Shown here: piece after piece, positions 47,131 through 56,699 of the stretch
Numbering within the stretch: the first letter of the stretch is position 1
How the letters are laid out: each line of letters begins with the position of its first letter
Assembly: GCA_030544215.1 (NCBI GenBank)
Contig: JARZZO010000008.1
Coordinates: 19,112,614-19,176,613 of the forward strand
DNA: 64,000 nucleotides
Direction: 5' to 3'
DNA from: Zantedeschia hybrid cultivar
Taxonomy: Eukaryota > Streptophyta > Magnoliopsida > Alismatales > Araceae
Position numbers and translations under genes: made by a program
The notes under the pieces: generated by a model
Seen by the model: only the letters and a program-made list of their open reading frames with translations
Databases searched by the model: none
Told to the model about the DNA's origin: nothing

Positions 47131-47339
47131 AGAGGGACAGGGCGGCACTGGAGGGAGATGGGGGAGGGGGGGTCGTCGGGGGGAGGCAGAAGGGGGGAAA
47201 AGGAGAGGGGGTTACCAGCGGCGCTGCGGCGAGTGCCGTCAGCGGCGAGGGAGAGGGCAGCAATGGCGAGAGGAGGGGGGAAAGGGAGAGGAAGTGAGCA
47301 GAGTGCGTGATTTTGGGGGAAAAGTGGGAATTGTTCGCG

Positions 47340-47719
47340 ACAACTGTTTTTTTGGCCATTGCAAATAATTATGGTAGTGATAACTAATATTGAACATGTC
47401 ACTAATATTCATATTCACAAAGGTTAAATCCAAGTCATTGCAAATAAATTTATATTAGCAACGGCTACACATTTAGCGGTTGCTAATATTTTTATTCGCA
47501 ATGGTTAAAAATTTAAACCATCGCTAATATTTTTATTCACGACGGTTCAAAAGTAAGGCCGTCGCTAATAAATATGTTCGTGATTGCTAAATGTTTAGTT
47601 GTCGCTAATATAAATATTTGCTACAGCTAAGATTTAGCCGTTGCTAATGACAATATTAATGACGGCTAATTAAAATCGTCGCTAATATTCTATCGCTAAT
47701 AACTCGATTTCTACTAGTG
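47340..47719. repeat. CACTA subterminal repeat array and terminus
   Basis: The word GTCGCTAAT or TTGCTAAT, paired with ACGGCTAA or GCGGTTGC, recurs about every 25-35 bp in both orientations up to TTTCTACTAGTG at 47708-47719. Such arrays bind the TNPA-type protein of CACTA elements. Confidence 0.8.
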
Positions 47720-49889
47720 ATACTAGTAAGATACTAGCACATTGTTGTCATTGTGCCAAGTTTTATAACAAGTTGAGGATTTGACAGTCAAAATTCTAAC
47801 TTTGAGGGATCCATAAACTCCTAGTTATTTTAGTGTATTTCTTCCCTCCAAACTTCCAATCCAAATTTATAATAAATTAAGATTTTCCTCCCAACTGTTA
47901 TTTAAAAAACCAGAAGAATGCTGGATATATATCGTTGAGCCCAGCCCCCTTAAGGAAGTGCCGTGCTCTGGATGGAGTTAGCTGGCCGTTGACAAATCAC
48001 AACGAAACTAAAACTATATAAGTTAAATTTAGTTTATAACTATAGTAAATAGCGTGCACTAGATAATGGGACCATAATACAAAAAATAATCTCACAAAGC
48101 AGAGTTGGAATAAACAAACACATACATAAAAGCAACGAATTACACGACAGCGATATAACGAAGATGTACCAATTAAGATATGTGGATACTTTAATCAGTT
48201 TGAGAGTCGTTGATGCATCACAAAATGGCATTTTTCTTATATTTGATTTGTTATAAATGATTTTATATTATTTTTTATGTGTTTGAAATGTTGTTAATTG
48301 TCGTATCTCAAAAGCAGTTGACCTCTACAATCTTTCTTGTAAGGCTCTTTTTTTTTGTCATACATAGTCATAAAATCTTCGTTTTGAAATCATCAATTCT
48401 AAAACTAGTGAAGATAAAATTCTTAATTTTAAAATTTTGATTTACGATAGTTTTAAATTGAAAATCAAAATCGACTGAAAAGAGGAATCTAGGAGTCAGT
48501 CAATTTTGAAATATGACAATTTATAATACTCTAAGTACATGACAATCCTAACATTTGACATAGTAATAATGTAAAATTATTTATAATAATCCAAACATCA
48601 AGAAAATGTCATTTTACAAGTATTCACAACATTTTATAATATTTACCATGCACCAAACAACCCCTAAGCTGATTTCGGATTTTGAAATCACCGTGCACAG
48701 AACGAACCTTCCATGGATTATAAAAAGCAAAATAACATGCAAATTGCGTTTTATCTCGACATACCAACCTATTACGTCTGAGGACCCGTATCCAATGTTT
48801 CAAAGATATTTTGATGAATTCAATATTAAACTTTCAATAATGACCATTATCAATCTGTCCTTTATAATTATATAAAAAAATACCTAAATAATGCAGTCGA
48901 TAGAGAGATCCTAGCATAGTATAGTGGAAGCGACAGTAAGATTATCTCCATCTGTGACTTGGCTATCAAAATCTCTCACTAGTTCCACATAGCAAATTCT
49001 AAAGAGTCACAACCTGGTTTCCTCCTATGTACCTTTTTTTAATAGACAACGCGGATGATAGAGTTCAAATATAAATCTAACTATATTCTACATCTTCCAT
49101 CTTATATAGGAAATCTCAATTAAATCTTTTGGTTTTTATTTGATCAAGGAAAATTACGTAAATTACTTATTTAGTCTAACATTAACTTGTCCTCTGACAA
49201 TAATTAAGATATAATATGTGAAAATTTAAAAATATGTTTTATTAGCATTTGCATCAAATACGATGTCACAGATGACTATATGATATATGATCTTCATCAC
49301 CAAAACAGCCCATTAAGCGTAATTTGATGGAGAGCCCACTATAATTACTAATTCCTGGAGTCGGGTAATTCTTTTGACCAGTCGTGGACTTGGGTAATGT
49401 CAGTTCAAATAAAGACCAGCAAATTAAAGCAATAAACTCTCTTTGTAAAAGACCATCTGATTATATAATTCTATTTCGTAAATGCGTAAACCCTCCCATG
49501 ACTTGGAGCTGGTCACGGGGATAAACTAAAACCAGCCCAAGGCCCCGAGCTTATCTCTACGGCTAAACGTTCTTCTCTTATCTTCTAGGTTGGGGGAAAT
49601 AGTAGCTTATTTATGGAATCCTATAAGAACTCCTATAAGAATTATGAAAAGTAAAAAAGTTCACAATCTTGTCTAAACGTTATGATCATGATCAATATTT
49701 TATTCTCAGTCATGTGATATTATTTATAAACTGATCACACTTATACGGTTAATGGCCAACACAGATCCAATTGAACAAATTAAGATACTTCCCTTCCTAG
49801 AACTTAATATACCCTTTTATATAGGACTTTCTGTAATGTTGAGGTGGGCTGGGTTCATACTACGCCGCCGCAGATGAATTTCTTCTTCT
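47720..49889. other. Intergenic, AT-rich, no gene seen
   Basis: No coding region, RNA gene or bounded repeat is supported in these 2.2 kb. Confidence 0.45.
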
Positions 49890-50386
49890 TAGGGCTGTAA
49901 ATCGGTAGGATATGGATACGAAAATAGGTGTTTTCATTTTTCGATAACGATAACTTATTTTTGTTTCTGATTTTGATAAAATCGAAAAGTGTATTTTTCG
50001 TTTCTGTTTCCGATAAAATCAAAAAAAATATTTTTCGTTTTTGATTTATTTTTTATTCCGATATCAAAATCGGATATTATTTTTGATAATTATCGAAAAT
50101 TGTTAATTTTTTGATTTATTTGTTTAAAATATATAGAATAAGACCTAAATATAACCAATACGCTTTAGTGTATTAGATAATGATCAATAAGATTAAAACA
50201 CAATGAATGTAATCATGTATCTATAAAATTATATTTAAAAATCTTTAATAATAATCGAAATCGAAAATTAGAAAGCAGATACGGAAGCATGTGTTTCCGT
50301 TTTAGAGATGAATATGTTTTATCGAAAACGAATAATTTTTTTCGGTAATAGATCGAAAAATCATCGAATTTCGGTTGAGAGTCCTG
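49890..50386. repeat. Dispersed AT-rich repeat (MITE-like), copy 2, in the RABA1 promoter region
   Basis: The left end is TAGGGCTGTAAATCGGTAGG, and the body aligns with 29196-29687. The right end CAACCGAAATTCG (complement) is a weak inverted match. It lies about 480 bp upstream of the RABA1 start codon. Confidence 0.6.
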
Positions 50387-50504
50387 CTTCGTGGAGAAAG
50401 CCATAGATTGGAGACTTCCGGCCCTGTCCACTTCCGTTAACGTGCGAGAGGGCGACACGGTTGCGCGCGCGGCCCGCCAAGCGCGCCAATGGCGACGCCC
50501 CACA

Positions 50505-50522
50505 CCCCCCCCCCCCCCCCCC
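50505..50522. repeat. Poly(C) tract of 18
   Basis: Eighteen C in the GC-rich sequence about 340 bp before the RABA1 start codon. Confidence 0.95.
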
Positions 50523-50861
50523 GGGTTTGCACCGCCACCCGGACTCGGCAAACGGCCGCGTGGACCGCGCCCGTAGACGCAGTCTACTTAAACCGCGCCT
50601 GCGGAACAACATAAGCCTAACGGCCACCCCCTTCCTTCCCCCATTCCCCAACTGCCCCACCTCTCTCTCTCTCGCGTGAGTCGTGACCACCGACGAAGCG
50701 TAGGGAAGGGGAAGGACGGAGACGAGGGCGTGCAGGGCGGAGCAGCGAGGGGAAGGGGGGTTGTGTAGTGTCCCGGTGAGCTCGATCGGATCGGGCCACC
50801 GGAGGAGGAGGAGGGGAAGAGCTAGGGAGGGGGGAGTGGAGGTCGGGAGGGGGCGGCGGCA

Positions 50862-52997
50862 ATGGCGTACCGGGCGGACGACGACTACGACTACCTGTTC
50901 AAGGTGGTGCTCATCGGGGACTCGGGGGTGGGGAAGTCGAACCTGCTGTCGCGCTTCGCGCGGAACGAGTTCAGCCTCGAGTCCAAATCCACCATCGGCG
51001 TCGAGTTCGCCACCCGCAGCATCCATGTCGACGACAAGGTCGTCAAGGCCCAGATTTGGGACACTGCCGGCCAGGAGAGGTTGTACTCTTCGATCCACAC
51101 CGCATGTTCATCTCCTCCTCCTCCCATCTCTGTTTGGCATTTCTATTGATCGCCCCTGGTTCCGTCGATTTTGATCACTTTCTCTCTCGATCGATCGATC
51201 AATCCGGTTTCCTTCATTTCTAGGGTTTTTTTTAGATGTGATTGGTCTCTGATATGCTCGGCCATTTGGGAATTCATGCCTTCGCATTAATTTGTCCGTA
51301 TAATGGAAGGTCGGATTTCATATTTTGATCAGATTGTTGCGCATTCGTGTGGATGGCGCCGATCTGATCTAATTACTGCAATGATTACATTTAGGGGGGG
51401 TGGAAAAAGTATATGACTGATACGTTTCCTCGGTCTTCTGGTTAATAATGCCATATTCTAATGGTGTCGATGTTTTGATTGCTGTTGTGCCAATGGGAGA
51501 ATTGGTAATTAGCGATCTGATATGGATGTGTGAGTGGTGAGACTTCTATGTGCTTATGCATATCATACTTTTTTTTACTGAACCTTCCCAATGTGTCATC
51601 AACTTTTTCCATGCATCTTCCGGACATGGATTTTGGGTTGTATTTCATAAGAACATGGATATAATTTGCGCTTCCTGATTGCTAATTAACTTCCAGGATT
51701 AAGGTCTAATGTAGTATTTGGAAGGCCTCTCATAGACTCATAGGATAACCTGAATAGATATTGTAGAGCCATAAAAATGACAAATTGTTTTAGTCCGACA
51801 TTGGATGTCGTAAAAATAGGCATATGCTTATAAGCATAGCGCAATCTCACTTCCCAACGATGGCCTTTTTCCAAGGAAAAGGACAAAATTTTCAGCTCTG
51901 GGGAATAGCTCTGGAAAGACACACAAATTTTCTCATATCCACAATGGTGCCGTCTGTAGGAATTGAACAAAAAAGTCACTAACTTGTCTGAGTACTCTAA
52001 CTAGCATGATCCGTCCAACGGCTCAAAGGGGTCCGTATGCGCCTACTTTCACTAGGAGACTATGTAGAGTCATAAAGATAATAAACCACTTTAGTCTCAT
52101 ATCGGATGTTGTAAAAATAAGCACTCCGCTCTCGGAACAATGCCTCCGAAAGGCATGCAAATTTTCATGCATCCACAGATACGTATATCTTAACTATTTT
52201 TTAGGCAATTTTATGTATATCCATCATCCGGACTGGCTTGATTAGTGTAAGCAGAGATGCTGGCGTTCCCTAGGAGTACTCTATCTTAAAGGCGACGATC
52301 TGTGCTACCGTTTTATCTCCTACTTTAGTATATCATCCTGGAAACAGAAGCATCTTAATCTCCCATATTCCCTTCTCCAAAATAGGAAGAGAGGGATCTA
52401 AGACAATTTTGAACATTAGGTACAATGTTGAATGCACTGTACATCTTTATTGATCTGTTTTGGTTCTTCTTTGACATTCGTTAATGAATATGAGTAGCAA
52501 TATACATGGTTAGAACTTAGAAATACTGCATTCTTCTCACATGTCGTAACTTTCGAAGGGAAATGGCACTCTTTTGATGGTTTACTGCCTTGATGTTTAT
52601 CCCATCGTTCTTCGTCCATGGACAAAGTTGGCAAATAGGAATATATGTTAGGTTGTTCAAACCTAACAACTAATACCTGGAGTCGAGCACAGGCCCATAG
52701 TGCAGTGGCGCTGGGCGTCGCTCACCGCTCCCGCTCGGGGAGCAGGTCGCGGGTTCGATCCCGCCGGACCTTTCTCCTTTATAGGTGGATTTTCCACGGT
52801 TTTCCGCGGACGCTTCTCATTTCGAGTGCAGGAAATTATTCCTCCTCTTGGACGGATTTATATGGCCTTGGGCCGGCTCAATCCTAGCTCGTCTGAGTTG
52901 GGTACCTTGTCCCAGAACCACTGGGCTACTGACCCAAAAAAAAAAAAACCTGGAGTCGAGGATGCAAGATTTTGCGTAATGGATGAGTTCCCCTGCC

Positions 52998-53059
<62 letters not shown>

Positions 53060-53992
53060 TGTTACAGTATGGCCAGGGCACCTGGTGCGGCCTGGCCGTA
53101 CAATCTTCCCCATGGGTTTGCTCCTAAAATCTTGAGTTCAACTTCTCTCGGTGGCACCCATTGTCCATATTTATACAATGGGTTTGCATGGCCTGGTTTG
53201 CTCATCAAACATCTATGGACTTCACCCTATAGAAGTTGCCCTGATGAAGCCTGAGTGGCCAAGTTCATTAGGGGTAGTCACGGTCTCCTAGCGAGGCTTG
53301 AAGGAAATTTCTCTGTTCTTCAAAAATGAAAAATGCGGTCATTTTGGTTGTTATTTATTGTTTGCTTTCTCCTTGGTTGCCCTGTTTTTAGTTTGCTCTG
53401 CTCGTCTGGTTATGTAGACTGATAGGCAAAATTTCCTCTTTCTCTGGGAAATCAGTATGATCGGCTATTAGGCCTATTGCTGCATGGTAACCGGCCTTCT
53501 ACATATCATGTCTTCTTGTCACATAGTGCTAACAAAACGTTCTTTTGTTTTAAATGAAGATATCGTGCTATTACGAGTGCATACTACCGAGGAGCTGTTG
53601 GGGCACTGCTCGTGTATGATGTAACACGTCATATTACATTCGAAAATGTGGAGAGATGGCTGAAAGAGCTTAGGGATCACACAGACCAAAACATTGTGAT
53701 CATGCTTGTAGGCAACAAGGCAGACCTACGCCACTTGAGGGCTGTTCCTACTGAAGATGCAAAGGCCTTCGCTGAAAGGGAGAGGACCTTCTTCATGGAA
53801 ACATCCGCCCTTGAATCCTTGAATGTGGAGAATGCCTTTACAGAAGTGCTTACTCAGGTATACCGTGTCGTTAGTAGGAAGGCTCTTGATATAGGAGATG
53901 ACCCTTCAGCACCGCCGAGGGGTCAAACCATCAATGTAGGCACGAAGGAGGACGTTTCTGCTGTGAAGAAAGTTGGATGTTGCTCTGTTTAG
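50862..53992 (+). CDS. RABA1: RAB GTPase of the RABA1 (RAB11-like) group
   Basis: Two exons, 50862-51079 and 53560-53992, join inside the Arg codon of GQER to give 216 residues, the normal length. Motifs are GDSGVGKS (19-26), the effector segment STIGVEF (43-49), WDTAGQE (66-72), GNKAD (124-128), ETSALE (about 154-159) and a C terminus GCCSV with the Cys pair (213-214) that is doubly geranylgeranylated. The start MAYRADDDYDYLFKVVLIGD and the tail KEDVSAVKKVGCC are those of plant RABA1 proteins, close to RABA1c by memory. RABA1 proteins act on trans-Golgi/early-endosome vesicles going to the plasma membrane. The single intron, in the position known for plant RAB11 genes, is 2.5 kb long and holds a TRIM, a SINE and an AT repeat. 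Exon 1 is much richer in GC than exon 2, as in many monocot genes. Confidence 0.95.
51762..52177 (+). mobile_element. TRIM-like element in the RABA1 intron
   Basis: LTR 1 (51762-51943) and LTR 2 (52063-52177) start TGTAGAG and end ATCCACA. LTR 1 is followed by ATGGTGCCGTCTGTAGGAAT, a candidate primer-binding region. The flanks GATAT (51757-51761) and GATAC (52178-52182) give a 5-bp duplication with one mismatch. LTR 2 lacks about 67 bp present in LTR 1. It is the same family as 30671-31163. Confidence 0.8.
52688..52947 (+). mobile_element. tRNA-derived SINE in the RABA1 intron
   Basis: The flanks ACCTGGAGTCGAG at 52675-52687 and 52948-52960 are a perfect 13-bp duplication. The 5' end has A box TAGTGCAGTGGCGCTGG and B box GGGTTCGATCCC, and the element ends in 13 A. 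Before the A tail it carries ACCACTGGGCTAC, which is the complement of a tRNA A-box. Transcription by Pol III would run in the sense of the gene. Confidence 0.9.
53000..53053. repeat. (AT)n microsatellite in the RABA1 intron
   Basis: About 26 TA units, 510 bp before exon 2. Confidence 0.95.
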
Positions 53993-54384
53993 TGGTCTCC
54001 CTCCCCAATATCGTCTGGTTGTGATGCTTTACCTCTTCATATGGAAATGCTTACAAGACAGGTTGAAAGGAATTTTCACATAAAGCTTCTACCTTAACTA
54101 GCATAGGGAACATGTATAATGTGTCCAGGTAGCTGAATTTTTTTTTACCTGGTTCGGCCTGGGCTGTCGCCATCTCGGTGCATCCAGACAAGGCTTTGCT
54201 TATTCATAAATGTATTACAGTTTATTTGATTAGCACAAGGGTCTGTTACATTCAATTATTGCTGTTTTGAGTTCCTTTCTGCTCATCAAGAGATATTCTA
54301 TTTTTTGATTAAGTGATTTTTCAGTTATTTTCTTACTGAAATTGTCTTGTCCGTTTTAGGGTAATGTTGTCTGCTTTCCTGTTT

Positions 54385-54690
54385 TTTCTTTTTTTTTTTG
54401 GTCGATAAAGGATACTTACCTTTCATTTAAACATCAACAGTCAAAGTACAAAGTAAAGAGCACATGGACACAGAAGCAGAAGCGAAGGCTAACAAACATA
54501 AGCTCGCACAACAAGACAGTAAGAAACATAAGATAGAAGGTAGTGAGAATTCAGGAGAGCGTCGTTCGGCGACCATCCAGACCTCCGAGTTACACCTACA
54601 AGAAGGATCACTCTGAACGGAGGAGAACCTCCGCGGAGAAGTGGGCAAGAGAGTGGTCGGAAAGATTGAAGGATGCGGTAGCATGTAAAA
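54385..54690 (-). mobile_element. Probable LINE 3'-end fragment
   Basis: A T-rich run at 54385-54400 is followed by GGTCGATAAAGGATACTTACC and TTTCATTTAAAC. On the minus strand this makes a 3' end GTTTAAATGAAAGG..., then an A tail, in the style of plant LINEs. Open frames of 60-85 residues inside it are not recognised. Confidence 0.45.
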
Positions 54691-54741
54691 CCTACTTATC
54701 TTCCAGTTTTAAAAAGTTGATTTAAAATCTTCAAATTTATA

Positions 54742-55560
54742 ATGTCACAATCCGATCTATCTTATCAGGTATTGTCCGTTTTGGACTAAGTATGCACTGT
54801 TTTGTCTTCAAAAGATGCCTCACAAATTATAAATCTAAATCTCACACATATGGTCCAGCAACTTTTTTCATTTTTTAATATAAGATTAATCCAGCTCATT
54901 ACTACCCCATCTTCAAACATGATACATAGTGATAGCTCCACACCGTGACAGTTTCACGCAACTTTACTTGTATGTAGTCTTTATGTTGGAGCGACTATAT
55001 AATAGTCCTACATCGGTTAATTTCAGTTGTGGCAAGTGTTTATGATCTTGGGCCCTTCACACTCAACGTCCGGATTTTTGTGGTTTGTAAGATGGTATCA
55101 GAGCAGGGTTTGACCCAACTTTATATTCTAATTTGTGCCACCTCCTGTTATCAATTTCAGTTGTGGCCAGTGCTTATGATTTTGGGCCCCTTCAAACTCA
55201 ACACCTAAGTTTTGTCGTTTGTAAGACTTGTGATTGGATTGGATTCTACCACGCTTCGGCATGATTTGTTCCCAAATTAACTCACATCGTACTGCACCGA
55301 TCCTGTTCTAATACCATAATGTCACAACTCGATCTAACCTTGTGATGTATTATCCGTTTCAGACTGAGCCAGTTTAATTTTGTCTCAAAAAATCACTTCA
55401 CAAGTTATAGTTCCAAATCCCACGTGTTTGGTCCACAACTTTTTGCCCTTTTCAATGTAGGTCCAATCCGACTTATTCTCACCTTCAGCCCCCGTACATA
55501 ATAATGACTCTACAACGTGACGATTCCACACTGTTTCACTTGCAAGTAACTTTTTTTACG
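54742..55560 (-). mobile_element. Outer TRIM-like element with a second TRIM nested in it
   Basis: Direct repeats 54742-54982 and 55317-55560 share AATGTCACAA.TCGATCTA, TATTGTCCGTTT, GGTCCA.CAACTTTTT and GTGAC..TT.CAC. Next to the second copy, at 55305-55316, GTTCTAATACCA is the complement of a primer site with two transitions (TGGTATTAGAAC on the minus strand). So the outer unit is a minus-strand TRIM whose interior is occupied by another TRIM in the opposite orientation. Confidence 0.65.
54986..55230 (+). mobile_element. Inner TRIM-like element
   Basis: An LTR from TGTTGGAGCGACTATATAAT (54986) to TGTGGTTTGTAAG is followed by TGGTATCAGAGC, a perfect initiator-tRNA primer site at about 55093-55104. 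Then comes about 50 bp of spacer and a 3' LTR lacking its first 40 bp, ending GTCGTTTGTAAG near 55228. The same sequence occurs on the minus strand at 25111-25350. Confidence 0.75.
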
Positions 55561-56260
55561 GTACCCCTTTCCTCTTATCCGAGTTGGTTTACAGTAGTTC
55601 TGGACTGAAGATTAAAGCGTAAGTGCCACAATGATTGGCCCTATCTTTAGGCTAAGTGTTTGCAACATATTAAACGTCAGAAAAATACCAAAAAAACGAC
55701 ATTTTACAGTTTTTACACCATGCCAAAAGATTAAACATGGATCATCCTCTGCGAGTTGTATCCGTTCAACATAAGATTCAACAGCTTTCTCCGGCGGCAT
55801 TGACCACGAATGCTCACTAGAAAACCTACGATCGATTTTTAACTGGGAAAAGGGGGAACAAAGTGAAAAAAATCTGGATGCTTAATTTCACAATTCTACG
55901 TTGTCTTAACGCTCTGGCTGAGATGCTTTAACGAACATTCAGGTAAGGGAGAGTCCCAGCAGGTGATCGCGTGTAAAATTTGTTATTTCTAGCGTGCTGC
56001 GTGTAGAAGTAAGCAGCGAAGACTGGACGGATAGATAGAATTGGCTTATTCCTTGATCTTTTCCCAGTAAGAGATTCAAATTTTAGGTTATCCTCCAACA
56101 GGAAGTGAGATCCACAAGGCCTCCCCCGTGCCTTTGAACACCTCAAGACACATGGAGGACGAGAGACATGAATAAGTCATTTGATCTTAAAACCATGAGC
56201 CCTACTTCACCTCCTACCCCATGTGTCCGAGGACACAAAAGGACAACACAGTTTAAAATA
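55561..56260. other. Intergenic, no gene seen
   Basis: Between the TRIM pair and the E3 ligase gene I find no coding region or bounded repeat. Confidence 0.4.
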
Positions 56261-56266
56261 CTCACT

Positions 56267-56372
56267 GGGTTATATCAATTAACCCAGGTGAACACCTGTC
56301 GTAATTTAAAGCTTATGATGGGTTATATCAATTAACCCACGTGAACAGCTGACGTAATCTAAAGCTTATGCT
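56267..56372. repeat. Two tandem 53-bp units with an internal palindrome
   Basis: Each unit reads GGGTTATATCAATTAACCCA, then GTGAACA.CTG.CGTAAT, then AAAGCTTATG. The first part can fold as GGGTTA-7-TAACCC. It lies about 330 bp beyond the stop codon of the RING E3 gene. Confidence 0.85.
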
Positions 56373-56699
56373 ATTTAATTCACCAATATGCTCCAACAAA
56401 AACATTGGACTTTATGTTTTTGACTCTATCGTTTAGATTAAACAAAAACCTGAATAGTAAATTTGTAGTCGTTTCTAGTGTCAAATGCATCTGAAGAAAC
56501 TGACGAAATTCACAATATCCTGGGCTTGAACAATACAATGAGAACTCTTTCTATACAGTATCAAGGTCACCCTCGCACTTTTGGAGGGTTACGAATAAAA
56601 AAAAAGAATTTAAATACAATATCCATGTACAATGTCAAATTAAAAAGGAAAGTATCCAGAGGACGAATAAACAAGGAGCACCACCATCCAGTTCGGATC

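Larger units (their letters stand above)
41286..47719 (-). mobile_element. CACTA (En/Spm) transposon, degenerate, with nested insertions
   Basis: The end at 47719 reads, on the minus strand, CACTAGTAGAAATCGAG followed by about 380 bp of subterminal units of the type TTAGCGACGGC. A minus-strand TNP2-like transposase lies from 45344 to about 41290. The left terminus was not found, so this end is truncated or hidden beyond the LINE fragment at 41119. A TIR element (41889-43889) splits the transposase. The leader region, 45350-47340, holds a hairpin, CATCCA-type repeats and GA/CT microsatellites. Confidence 0.75.

Noticed and set aside
46748..47402. Frames of 150-203 residues on both strands
   Set aside because: They are translations of GA, CA and GT microsatellites and a G-rich tract.
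52700..53254. 184-residue plus-strand frame
   Set aside because: It runs through a SINE and an AT repeat inside the RABA1 intron.
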